In this document: piece by piece, positions 1 to 6,452 of the stretch
Position numbering within the stretch: the stretch's first letter is position 1
Layout: the number at the start of each line of letters is the position of its first letter
NCBI GenBank assembly: GCA_019323655.1
Contig: JAHWGX010000061.1
Coordinates: 1 to 15,190, forward strand
Origin: Candidatus Woesearchaeota archaeon
GTDB lineage: Archaea; Nanobdellota; Nanobdellia; Woesearchaeales; GW2011-AR4
DNA: 15,190 nt
Direction: 5' to 3'
Program-made: the position numbers and the translations under genes
The notes under the pieces: model-generated
The model's input: the letters and a program-made list of their open reading frames with translations, nothing else
What the model was told of the DNA's origin: nothing
Database searches by the model: none

Positions 1-34
1 AAAATATAACTGCTTTTGCCCTTATTTCCATTGT

Positions 35-77
35 CGCTTTCACCACAAAACATCACCAGAACACGCTGGTGAAAGCG
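35..77. repeat. Inverted repeat at the left end of the window
   Basis: An 11-base perfect inverted repeat is visible: CGCTTTCACCA at 35-45 and TGGTGAAAGCG at 67-77, with a 21-base spacer. With one bulged base the arms extend to about 14 pairs. No gene can be assigned to this stretch. It could be a transcription terminator, a protein-binding site or a trace of a mobile-element end; no poly-T run follows, which argues against a classic terminator. Confidence 0.5.
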
Positions 78-136
78 GACATTAATTGGTGTACTGTTTT
101 AGGACATTAATTCATGTGCTGTACACCTAATTAATG
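77..136. repeat. Mixed direct and inverted repeat cluster
   Basis: GGACATTAATT occurs at 77-87 and again at 102-112; the similarity continues over 20 bases with a 25-base period. Overlapping this, CATTAATTGGTGTAC (80-94) is nearly the reverse complement of GTACACCTAATTAATG (121-136), with one inserted base. Direct and inverted copies of one motif in 60 bases suggest a multi-site protein-binding region or a decayed transposon end. No function can be assigned. Confidence 0.5.
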
Positions 137-337
137 AAATCATACTGCCTATCTTAGACTCAACAGCTTTAAGCACTTCAGTCAGGGAAGAAAGCAGCTG
201 AAAAGGCATTAAGGGAAATGGCAAATGATGGGTGGATAATAATCCTGGCCAAAAGAGCCAGAAAAGGCTCTGAGGATCATGTTTCGCTAAATCCGCGAAA
301 AGTAAGCGAGATAAAGCAGTTTCTTGGAAGTTTATAG
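133..337 (+). pseudogene. Decayed 3' end of an unidentified gene (frameshifted)
   Basis: From 188 to the stop at 335-337 one frame reads like a genuine protein end: KKAAEKALREMANDGW, then IIILAKRARKGSED, ending KQFLGSL. That frame is closed upstream by a stop at 170-172 and has no good start. A neighbouring frame (about 133-190, NEIILPILDSTALS) reads towards it, so a frameshift near 185-190 would join the two. The basic, helical style resembles the C-terminus of a DNA-binding or winged-helix protein, but the family is not recognised. The overlapping minus-strand frame is low-complexity and is taken as a shadow. Confidence 0.4.
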
Positions 338-363
338 GCAGCATCTGCAGGCGAGCAATCTTA

Positions 364-402
364 GGATTTACCAAAGACCAGTAATTTACCCAACTGTAAA
401 TT
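364..402 (+). repeat. 39-base TTTACC element, copy 1
   Basis: This stretch matches 4738-4776 at 32 of 39 positions without gaps, in the same orientation. It holds a half-site GGATTTACCAAA followed 20 bases later by a palindrome, ATTTAC-n6-GTAAAT (384-401). It ends 68 bases before the start codon of the nucleotidyltransferase-fold gene and just upstream of that gene's TATA-like box. It is most simply an operator, but since both copies bracket the accessory gene block it could also be an element boundary. Confidence 0.6.
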
Positions 403-439
403 ATATATTTCTTAATATTTTTGCATAAAAATCAATAAA

Positions 440-450
440 TTTATATATAA
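440..450 (+). promoter_or_regulatory. TATA-like box of the nucleotidyltransferase-fold gene
   Basis: TTTATATATAA lies 21-31 bases before the ATG at 471, which is archaeal TATA spacing for a transcript starting at or next to the start codon. No Shine-Dalgarno motif precedes the ATG, so the mRNA is probably leaderless. Confidence 0.55.
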
Positions 451-470
451 GTATTACTTTCTAAGGTAAT

Positions 471-1343
471 ATGAATGAAAATTTATTAAAATTTATATTA
501 GAGCGCGGGGAAGACTTTGAGCCGCTTATTTTTACAGGCAAGCAGCTCAAAGTGATGAAAAAGAGATTAGAAGGCATAAGGCTGAGCAATTCAGAGAGAA
601 AGGCATTATACACATCTATAAAAAAGAAAATGGAAGCATTAAGCATTATAATGAGAGGGGAAGGAAGAAAGCTCTACATTACAGGCCATGAGCATATTAT
701 CGAAGAAAGGCTTCTGGAAGCCGAAAAGCTCGTTAAGGAATACAGCAGAAAGCATGACAGGGTTTTCATAGCAGGCTCATTTCTTTTCTCCAAACACTAT
801 AATGACATTGATATTTTTATCATAAAGGAAAAAGGGTATAAAGAAAAGTGGGAGGGAAAACATCATATTGTCTTTATTTCAGAAAAAAGGCTGAAAAATC
901 CGATATTCCAGTCAGCTGCAAAAATTTCCATATCAGCATTTCCTATTCCAAGCAAACTATTAAAGAGGAGGCCAAAGCTGTCCGAGGCTATGAGCACTTA
1001 CCATGAGGCTGTTATTGAACTAAGTAACAAGGACAAAAAGAGGGAAATGATAAGGCACCTAATTTTTGATTATTACCTATTCTCCAAGAGCGAGTTGCTT
1101 AACCCAAAAAAGCTCAGGGAACTTGTTAAAACAGCATCATTAGAGCTTCTTAATACTTATATCAAGGAATTATGCATTGCCCTATTCTCCAAAAGCTATC
1201 TTTATGCAGGCATCCACTGGTACATCCAAACGCTTGAAGAGGATATTAAATCCACAAAGCATAATAAGAACCTCATCCAATACAAAAAAACATACGAGGA
1301 ACTGCTCTATGGAAGGCAAAGAGGCAAGGAAGCAATTGCTTAG
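471..1343 (+). CDS. Nucleotidyltransferase-fold protein (archaeal, unassigned family)
   Basis: This 290-residue protein carries a minimal DNA polymerase-beta-type nucleotidyltransferase signature in its middle: GSFLFSKHYNDIDIFI at residues 102-117, with the glycine-serine pair and two metal-binding aspartates (112 and 114) of the G-S-x(n)-D-x-D motif. About 100 residues of basic helical sequence precede it and about 150 residues of helical sequence follow. This layout differs from the short MNT/HEPN toxin pairs. Family members transfer a nucleotide to protein or RNA; the substrate here is unknown. The gene overlaps the next one by 35 bases, so they are probably co-translated, and it sits downstream of the TTTACC element that also occurs at the AbiE-like operon. 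A role as a toxin or regulator in a toxin-antitoxin-like unit is inference; the fold call is firmer. Confidence 0.7.
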   Translation: MNENLLKFILERGEDFEPLIFTGKQLKVMKKRLEGIRLSNSERKALYTSIKKKMEALSIIMRGEGRKLYITGHEHIIEERLLEAEKLVKEYSRKHDRVFIAGSFLFSKHYNDIDIFIIKEKGYKEKWEGKHHIVFISEKRLKNPIFQSAAKISISAFPIPSKLLKRRPKLSEAMSTYHEAVIELSNKDKKREMIRHLIFDYYLFSKSELLNPKKLRELVKTASLELLNTYIKELCIALFSKSYLYAGIHWYIQTLEEDIKSTKHNKNLIQYKKTYEELLYGRQRGKEAIA

Positions 1344-1656
1344 CATATTTGGCCAGCAGCTGAAATTCAACAAGGAATTTGACAAATATGCAGAGCAGTT
1401 GAAGGAAGGCATGCTGCAAGATTTCTTTGCATGGTGCACTGACTGCAAGAATGATTTGGCTGACAGATCTACACCTCCAAAAAAGAAATACAGGCATTTG
1501 CTGGTATTCTTCAGAAAAATAGCATCTGACATCAGGGTAACATTGATTAAAGAGAAAAATAAGGACTTTATTGAGATAATACTAAGCGGGCACAGGTGTT
1601 ACGATGACACAAGGATGAAGCTTGGCTACAAGAAAAGCTCTTGTTACGGATCTTAA
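1309..1656 (+). CDS. Small protein, possible RelE/ParE-fold
   Basis: A 115-residue protein that starts inside the end of the nucleotidyltransferase-fold gene (35-base overlap). The ATG at 1309 is chosen because a GAGGA Shine-Dalgarno-like motif lies about 10 bases before it; the longer in-frame reading from 1177 runs through the upstream gene and is probably not translated. The C-terminal half (K-Y-R-H-L through I-R-V-T-L-I, then F-I-E-I-I-L-S-G-H-R-C-Y) has the strand order and the late glycine-histidine-arginine seen in RelE/ParE-like RNA-cleaving toxins. The similarity is weak and based only on pattern. If right, the pair would be nucleotidyltransferase plus RelE-like protein. It could also be an unrelated archaeal conserved protein. 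Expression by coupling to the upstream gene is likely. Confidence 0.5.
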   Translation: MEGKEARKQLLSIFGQQLKFNKEFDKYAEQLKEGMLQDFFAWCTDCKNDLADRSTPPKKKYRHLLVFFRKIASDIRVTLIKEKNKDFIEIILSGHRCYDDTRMKLGYKKSSCYGS

Positions 1657-1712
1657 GCGCTCTTAGCGAAATTCGGCATCCAATACTGCCAATTCATATC
1701 ACAAAAGGCATA

Positions 1713-1724
1713 TTTTTATATAAG
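1713..1724 (+). promoter_or_regulatory. TATA-like box of the PIF1-WYL helicase gene
   Basis: TTTTTATATAAG ends 20 bases before the ATG at 1744, with the TATATA core starting 27 bases upstream. It closely resembles the box at 440-450 (both read TTATATA then AAGTAT) and again implies a leaderless transcript. Confidence 0.55.
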
Positions 1725-1743
1725 TATCTTCTTAGCTGATAGT

Positions 1744-3306
1744 ATGGCAATCCATTCTCAGAATATTGAAATTAATGACCAATTTAAAAAAGCCCTTAAT
1801 TTGCTGGAAAACACCCGAAAGAATATTTTAATAACCGGGAGAGCTGGCACAGGCAAATCAACCCTTCTTGATTACTTTGCCAATCACACTAAAAAAGATG
1901 TCGTTGTATTAGCTCCAACAGGTGTTGCCGCAGTGAATGTGCGGGGACAAACTATCCATTCCTTCTTTGGGTTTAAGCCATGGATTTCTATTGACAAGGT
2001 AAAAAAGATTTACGGCCCAAGCAGCGAGCTCTACAAGGCAATTGATACAATCATTATTGATGAGGTTTCTATGGTCAGGGCAGATTTGCTTGACTGCGTT
2101 GATAGGTTTCTGAAGTTAAACGGGAAAAAGAAAAGCAAATCATTCGGAGGAACCCAGATGGTATTTATTGGAGACCTTTACCAGCTGCCTCCTGTGGTCA
2201 AAGGGAAAGAAAAGGAAGTGTTTAAAACTCATTACAAGAGCCCCTACTTTTTTGATGCTAATGCATTTAAGAACTTTCAAGTGGAATTTATCGAGCTTGA
2301 GAAAGTTTACAGGCAAACGGACGAAAAATTTATTGATCTTTTGAACGCTATCAGAAACAAATCTGTAACTGACAGTGATTTAAAGAAAATAAATAAAAGA
2401 TTAGATCCTGATTTTGAGCCCAATCCCGATGATTTTTATATTAGCCTTACCACAACAAACAAGCTTTCTGACGAGATAAACACCAAGGAACTGGGAAAAT
2501 TAAATTCCAAACTGTTCACTTTTGATGGAAAAATAAAAGGCAATTTTGATAGGTCGTATCTTCCGACCGATGAGATATTGAATGTGAAAGTTGATTCCCA
2601 GGTTATGCTGTTAAACAACGATAAGGCGCATAGATGGGTAAACGGAACTGTTGGAAAAATAACTGCGATTAAAGAGGATGATAATAAAAAAGCAGTTGTT
2701 AAAGTGAAATTGGAAAATGGCAAAACCGAAGATGTCAAGCGCCATAAATGGGATTTGCCGCGGGTTGTTTATAATCCTCAAACAAAAAAGGTTGAATCCG
2801 AGATTATAGGCTCCTTTACCCAATACCCCTTGAGGCTGGCGTGGGCAGTGACAATCCATAAAGGGCAGGGAAAAACTTTTGATAAAATCATTGTTGACAT
2901 TGGAAGCGGAACCTTTACACACGGGCAGGCGTATGTTGCTCTAAGCCGGTGCAAAAGTTTGCAAGGTATAATCCTTAAAAAGCCAATAGAGAAAAAGCAC
3001 ATTTGGATGGATTGGAAAGTAGTTAAATTTCTTACACAATTCCAGTATGATATTTCAGAAAGGGGCTTATCACTAGACGAGAAAATAAGATTGATAAAAA
3101 CGGCTATAAAATCAAAATCTAAGCTCAACATTGTATATTTAAAATCCAACGACCAGAAGTCAAAAAGAGTGATTGCGCCAAAAAGGGTTGGAACAATGGA
3201 ATACATGCAAAAATCCTATCTTGGGGTAGAAGGATACTGTTTCAAAAGACAGGATGACCGCGTGTTTAGGGTTGACAGAATTTTGGAATTAGAAGTTAAG
3301 AATTGA
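1744..3306 (+). CDS. PIF1-family DNA helicase with C-terminal WYL domain
   Basis: A 520-residue superfamily 1B helicase. Visible motifs in order: Walker A GRAGTGKST (32-40), motif Ia APTGVAAVNVRGQTIHSFF (57-75), Walker B IIIDEVSM (103-110), motif III GDLYQLPPV (143-151), a late TIHKGQGKTFD (370-380) and YVALSRCKSLQGI (397-409). These define the PIF1/RecD2-like group, which unwinds DNA 5' to 3'. Residues about 455-517 form a WYL-like module: KLNIVYLKSND, a central YLGVEGYCF, and the closing F-R-V-D-R-I. WYL domains bind ligands or nucleic acid and occur on PIF1 helicases of some thermophilic bacteria and on defence regulators. The gene has its own TATA box and ends 9 bases from the convergent AbiEii-like gene. 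Its place between toxin-antitoxin-like genes suggests a defence or element-linked role; this is inference. Confidence 0.9.
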   Translation: MAIHSQNIEINDQFKKALNLLENTRKNILITGRAGTGKSTLLDYFANHTKKDVVVLAPTGVAAVNVRGQTIHSFFGFKPWISIDKVKKIYGPSSELYKAIDTIIIDEVSMVRADLLDCVDRFLKLNGKKKSKSFGGTQMVFIGDLYQLPPVVKGKEKEVFKTHYKSPYFFDANAFKNFQVEFIELEKVYRQTDEKFIDLLNAIRNKSVTDSDLKKINKRLDPDFEPNPDDFYISLTTTNKLSDEINTKELGKLNSKLFTFDGKIKGNFDRSYLPTDEILNVKVDSQVMLLNNDKAHRWVNGTVGKITAIKEDDNKKAVVKVKLENGKTEDVKRHKWDLPRVVYNPQTKKVESEIIGSFTQYPLRLAWAVTIHKGQGKTFDKIIVDIGSGTFTHGQAYVALSRCKSLQGIILKKPIEKKHIWMDWKVVKFLTQFQYDISERGLSLDEKIRLIKTAIKSKSKLNIVYLKSNDQKSKRVIAPKRVGTMEYMQKSYLGVEGYCFKRQDDRVFRVDRILELEVKN

Positions 3307-3315
3307 GTCTATTTT

Positions 3316-4074
3316 TTATTTTTTCAATTTACCAATTAAATCAGATAAAACATCCAGCTTGATATCTAATGTTTGAGCAGCCATTTCAACATTTTCTTTA
3401 TTTATGCTATCAAGACTTGCTTTAATATTTGCTTTAGTGATGAACGAACTTAATTCTTGCCTTAATGTTTCAATCTCAATACCAGAATACAAACATATAG
3501 AAGTTAGATCGCAAATATCTTTTATCTTTTTTTGATTATCTTTTCTTCCTTTGATAGAGCGAGTTTTCATTGCCAAAAGCAGCGAGGGAGTAGGTATGAT
3601 AACGCTTCTCCCAAATTCTTTAATCTCTTTTTTATGCTTATTATCAAAAATATATTTCAACAAAGGCTCATCAATAGGTGTAAAACCCAGTTTGGATTTT
3701 ATTGAAGGATCTGTTTTTGCCATAATTAAATCAGCATACAATGGAAAAATATAGTGCAAAGGTGTTTTCTTTGCCTCTTCCTTGCTTAATTCCTTCATTG
3801 TTTCTGTATGCAGCTCTTTAAAAAACCTGAAGGAAACCTTCTTGAAACCAAGCTCTGTTAATTTTGACATAACCTTTTTGGTTGTTTCTATGTCTTTAAA
3901 TCCTAAATCAATGTCCCTGGAGCCAAGGTAGGGATAACCTATTTCCTTTTCAAATAAGTTACTGACAATAAAATAAACTGCCCAGCCGCCTAACAAACAT
4001 ATTGGCTCGTCTAAGTCTTTTATCAAATCCCTCAAATATCCATAAGAGATCTTTGTTTCCTTAACTTCGTACAT
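3316..4074 (-). CDS. AbiEii-like nucleotidyltransferase (type IV toxin-antitoxin-like)
   Basis: A 252-residue nucleotidyltransferase-fold protein. Residues 28-35 (LGGWAVYF) and 51-58 (GSRDIDLG) give the G-G-x-A and S-R-D-I-D elements of the AbiEii/DUF1814-like family, with aspartates 54 and 56. A later aspartate in LYADLI (115) is a candidate third metal ligand. The C-terminal stretch LLAMKTRSIKGRKDNQ followed by KKIKDICDL (about 166-190) matches the late lysine/arginine motif of that family. Known AbiEii toxins block growth by pyrimidine addition to tRNA or related transfer. The start overlaps the end of the upstream winged-helix gene by 14 bases, the usual antitoxin-first operon order. Phage-defence activity is inferred from family and context only. 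Confidence 0.8.
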   Translation of the reverse strand: MYEVKETKISYGYLRDLIKDLDEPICLLGGWAVYFIVSNLFEKEIGYPYLGSRDIDLGFKDIETTKKVMSKLTELGFKKVSFRFFKELHTETMKELSKEEAKKTPLHYIFPLYADLIMAKTDPSIKSKLGFTPIDEPLLKYIFDNKHKKEIKEFGRSVIIPTPSLLLAMKTRSIKGRKDNQKKIKDICDLTSICLYSGIEIETLRQELSSFITKANIKASLDSINKENVEMAAQTLDIKLDVLSDLIGKLKK

Positions 4075-4648
4075 ATTTTTTCACCAAATATTCATAAGCC
4101 TGCATGCAAACACCACCCTCTCTTTTCAAATCAATCATTAATAAGGGAATGGTAACTACATTTAAATTATTTATTTTCTGGACAAACTTAAAAAGGTAGT
4201 TGTCATGAGCGACAATTAATCTTAAGTTTCCCTTGCCTAACAGCCCTTTTTTAAACAATTCCTTTTTCCACATTTTAATATTCTCTTCTCTCACATAAAC
4301 ATCTATTCTGGAAGGAAATAAATGATGCGAAATTAAATTTTCAGCTGAATAAGTTGTTAAGGTATAATCTCTTTTTGCTTTTTTAAGATACTCTAATGGC
4401 TGAGGAATATGAAACTCAAAGAATTTTTTTCTGCTATCCAAAGTAAGATAGTAATCAATCAGTTTATCAAAATTAATTACCTTTGTTTTTTTAACTAATT
4501 TTTTCTGCTTTAATCTTTTTAGAAAATGGATAACCCAAGAAATGTTTGTTTTTGTTTCTTTAGATATCCTATATTTTGTTAGGCTTCCATCTGGGTTATG
4601 TAGTAATTCTAGTATTATTCTTCTTGTTTTTACATTATTTCGAGGCAT
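4061..4648 (-). CDS. AbiEi-like winged-helix antitoxin/regulator
   Basis: A 195-residue protein upstream of, and overlapping, the AbiEii-like gene. Residues about 5-60 look like a winged helix (ILELLHNPDGSLTKYRISKE, then a W-V-I-H-F-L-K-R-L recognition-helix-like run and K-K-L-V-K-K-T-K). The remainder (LISHHLFPSRIDVYV, GNLRLIVAHDNYLF, NVVTIPLLMIDLKREGG) resembles the C-terminal part of AbiEi-type antitoxins or associated archaeal regulators. In the studied AbiE systems this partner neutralises the nucleotidyltransferase and represses its own promoter by binding inverted repeats. The upstream region here has exactly such repeats (4656-4723). A TATA-like box sits 22-31 bases before the ATG with no Shine-Dalgarno, so the transcript is probably leaderless. 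Family assignment is by pattern, not by search. Confidence 0.65.
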   Translation of the reverse strand: MPRNNVKTRRIILELLHNPDGSLTKYRISKETKTNISWVIHFLKRLKQKKLVKKTKVINFDKLIDYYLTLDSRKKFFEFHIPQPLEYLKKAKRDYTLTTYSAENLISHHLFPSRIDVYVREENIKMWKKELFKKGLLGKGNLRLIVAHDNYLFKFVQKINNLNVVTIPLLMIDLKREGGVCMQAYEYLVKKYVRS

Positions 4649-4655
4649 AATGTAC

Positions 4656-4723
4656 TGGTATATTAGGTTATTTAAATATCTTACTAATATATTGGTAAAA
4701 TAACCTATTTAAAAATGATACCA
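4656..4723 (-). promoter_or_regulatory. Promoter and putative operator of the AbiE-like operon
   Basis: The minus-strand TATA-like run TATTTAAAT lies at 4670-4679, 22-31 bases before the ATG at 4648. It is overlapped by one arm of a perfect 9-base inverted repeat, AGGTTATTT (4665-4673) and AAATAACCT (4698-4706). An outer pair, TGGTAT (4656-4661) and ATACCA (4718-4723), encloses it. A repressor bound here would cover the TATA box, fitting autoregulation by the AbiEi-like protein. Confidence 0.55.
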
Positions 4724-4737
4724 ATATATATTTGCTT

Positions 4738-4776
4738 GGATTTACCAAAAAGCCATGATTTACCAAACGGTAAATT
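4738..4776 (+). repeat. 39-base TTTACC element, copy 2
   Basis: Matches 364-402 at 32 of 39 positions without gaps and in the same orientation. It contains a GGATTTACCAAA half-site and the palindrome ATTTACC-n4-GGTAAAT (4758-4775), which is longer and more perfect than in copy 1. An extra half-site in reverse (TTGGTAAAA) lies at 4692-4700. It sits 90-128 bases upstream of the AbiEi-like start and 10 bases beyond the stop of the orphan AbiEi-like domain gene. Confidence 0.6.
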
Positions 4777-4785
4777 TAGCATCAA

Positions 4786-5235
4786 TCATTTTAGTTTGCC
4801 TAAAAAATTACGAACTGTTTTTGGGTAATGTTCTGCATATTTTCTTAATTTGCTCTTTTTGCAATGACCTATCAAATCCAAAACATTGTTTTTTATTTCC
4901 TCTTCTGAATAATTATTATACTTTCCAAGGTAAATCATATCCAAAACTGTTTTCTCAGCATCAGAGTACTTAAATTCCTCTCCTTTAAGCCCAAATTTAA
5001 ACAATTCTTTGCTTATTTTGATAAACTTTACCTTTGTGCCTAATATGCCTATGGCTCTGGGCCTAAAAATGCTGTCGTTTATCGCAGTTTCAACTGCAAA
5101 GTATTCATGAGTTAAATTGTTTAGCTTAACTGCTGATTCTAGGCCAAAATACCAGTTTTTAACTCCTTTTATCCTTAATGCCTCTTTTACATTATTTTTC
5201 TGTTTTTTATGCGTTAAAATTAAATACTTGGACAT
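4786..5235 (-). CDS. AbiEi-like C-terminal domain protein, probably truncated
   Basis: A 149-residue protein resembling the C-terminal region of AbiEi-family antitoxins: NWYFGLESAVKLNNLTHEYF, then SIFRPRAIGILG, KVKFIKISKELFKFGL and KYSDAEKTVLDMIYLGKYNN (the S-D-x-E-K-T-x-L-D segment is typical). The N-terminal winged helix of full-length members is absent. An in-frame TAA lies immediately before the ATG, so the frame cannot continue upstream. No nucleotidyltransferase partner follows; the next genes on this strand are the separate AbiE-like pair. It is either a decayed antitoxin, a solitary antidote domain, or a leftover after an island insertion. It is AT-rich like its neighbours. The domain call is fairly good; whether it is functional is unknown. 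Confidence 0.6.
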   Translation of the reverse strand: MSKYLILTHKKQKNNVKEALRIKGVKNWYFGLESAVKLNNLTHEYFAVETAINDSIFRPRAIGILGTKVKFIKISKELFKFGLKGEEFKYSDAEKTVLDMIYLGKYNNYSEEEIKNNVLDLIGHCKKSKLRKYAEHYPKTVRNFLGKLK

Positions 5236-5312
5236 TTAACTAAAAAGAAAAATAAGCTAGGAGAGGTAGAGCATTTCAACTAAGGATAGACGCCCGATGG
5301 GAGCATTTTTTC

Positions 5313-6299
5313 TTAAATAATTTTTTTAAAGTTATAAAAATTTTTAACAGCCATGAATGTTAAACTGAGGATCAGTGCGAACATTAACAGCTCAGGTTTG
5401 CCAGGCGTATAAGCAGGGAAAACTAAAATGTTTTTTCCAGTAGCTATGATATCTCCTGTCCTGCAGGGCCTGCAGTGACCCCCGCAGTCGATTCCTGTTT
5501 CATTTTGGTTTTGTACCCTGTCAAAGCAGGTTTCACAAGCTGGGCAGCGGCCTCCGCAGTCAACGCCTTCTTCTCCATTATCCTGCACCAAATTGTAGCA
5601 TTCCGGGATGAATCCGCATTCTTCATATTCAGCAGGCTTAAAATATTCTGTTCCGCAGTCATTCAAATCATAACACGCTCTGCCCATTCTGCCCTCAGAG
5701 CAAACGCCCCAGCTGTCACATTGCCAAAGCTCTTCACATGATTTCTTGCAGGTTTGAAACTCTTTGGGCTTGATTATTTCTGTCCCGCACTTGTTTGAAT
5801 CATAGCATTTCCTTGTCTGGAAATCCTCTTTGCACTCACCCCAGTCAGTACAGGTCCAGCTTTCTGTACAGCTTCCATTTCCTCCGCCACTTCCGCCGGA
5901 ATCTGAACTGCTTTCTGTTACATCAGCATTAAATGAAATGGAGTTTGAGGAATACATTGTATTTCCAGAATCATCCCTGCATAGGACATAATATTCTCCT
6001 GGAGTATCCCGGGTATAGGACAAAGAGCCTGTATGCTGGATTCTGCTGCCATCCATTGAGTGATTCATGCCGCTGAACGGCACATCCTGCGTGTCATACC
6101 TGCATGTTGCATGTTTATTGGTTATTACTGTAAGTGTGACAGTTACTGTGCCTGTTCCACTATAGGTAACACCCATTAAATCAATAGCCGGGGGATATGT
6201 ATTCTGGGCATATGACATTGCTGATAAAAGTGCTAAAAAGAGGCCGGCAGTTAAACAAATTCCTAAGCGATTAAGCCTTTTTCCCGCTGGTTTGTTCAT
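5313..6299 (-). CDS. Secreted, membrane-anchored Cys-rich repeat protein
   Basis: A 328-residue exported protein. Residues 1-31 form a signal peptide (basic start, hydrophobic core LGICLTAGLFLALLSAMSYA). Residues about 35-128 look like a beta-sandwich or Ig-like domain (GTVTVTLTVITNKHATCRY, ending with YYVLCRDDSGN). A serine/glycine-rich linker follows. Then come two tandem Trp-Cys modules (CTESWTCTDWGECKED and CEELWQCDSWGVCSEG, each running to a C-G-T-E-x-x-K-P-x-E motif) and two tandem modules of the D-C-G-G-x-C-x-x-C type (GVDCGGRCPAC, GIDCGGHCRPC). A C-terminal transmembrane helix (about 303-318) and basic tail anchor it. Such architecture is common among DPANN surface proteins. Its start overlaps the stop of the upstream ribbon-helix-helix gene (ATGA), so it is translationally coupled. 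Role: cell-surface contact or envelope, inferred. Confidence 0.75.
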   Translation of the reverse strand: MNKPAGKRLNRLGICLTAGLFLALLSAMSYAQNTYPPAIDLMGVTYSGTGTVTVTLTVITNKHATCRYDTQDVPFSGMNHSMDGSRIQHTGSLSYTRDTPGEYYVLCRDDSGNTMYSSNSISFNADVTESSSDSGGSGGGNGSCTESWTCTDWGECKEDFQTRKCYDSNKCGTEIIKPKEFQTCKKSCEELWQCDSWGVCSEGRMGRACYDLNDCGTEYFKPAEYEECGFIPECYNLVQDNGEEGVDCGGRCPACETCFDRVQNQNETGIDCGGHCRPCRTGDIIATGKNILVFPAYTPGKPELLMFALILSLTFMAVKNFYNFKKII

Positions 6300-6451
6300 T
6301 TACCGTTCCCCTCTAAACACATCTTCATAAACAGCTCCACTTTTTTTGAGAGCATTATTGCGTTTTCCTCGCAATATTTTTGGAAGATATCATAAGTTTC
6401 AGAATCAATGCTCAGTGTAACTTTCTTTTTTGCCGATTTATGCTTTCTCAT
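6296..6451 (-). CDS. Ribbon-helix-helix mini-protein, copy B
   Basis: A 51-residue protein, starting MRKHKSAKKKVTLSID. It shows the CopG/Arc-type pattern: a short strand (KKVTLSI), helix A (SETYDIFQKYCEEN) and helix B beginning with the serine turn (MLSKKVELFMKMC). Such dimers bind operator DNA. The stop TGA overlaps the ATG of the secreted protein gene, and one base separates its start from the stop of copy A, so three genes form one operon. Copy A is 1 base upstream and near-identical at its N-terminus, with 45 identical bases (6388-6432 and 6548-6592). This is a recent tandem duplication. No partner toxin is evident in the operon. Confidence 0.75.
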   Translation of the reverse strand: MRKHKSAKKKVTLSIDSETYDIFQKYCEENAIMLSKKVELFMKMCLEGNGK

Positions 6452-6452
6452 A

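Noticed and set aside
99..374. Minus-strand reading frame of 91 codons
   Set aside because: Low-complexity, leucine-rich product antisense to a better coding-like plus-strand fragment.
1177..1308. N-terminal extension of the RelE-like gene
   Set aside because: It lies entirely inside the nucleotidyltransferase-fold gene; a better start with a Shine-Dalgarno-like motif exists at 1309.
5255..5272. tRNA D-arm-like sequence (AGCTAGGAGAGGTAGAGC)
   Set aside because: No matching anticodon stem, T-arm or acceptor stem follows, so no tRNA is called; a decayed fragment cannot be excluded.
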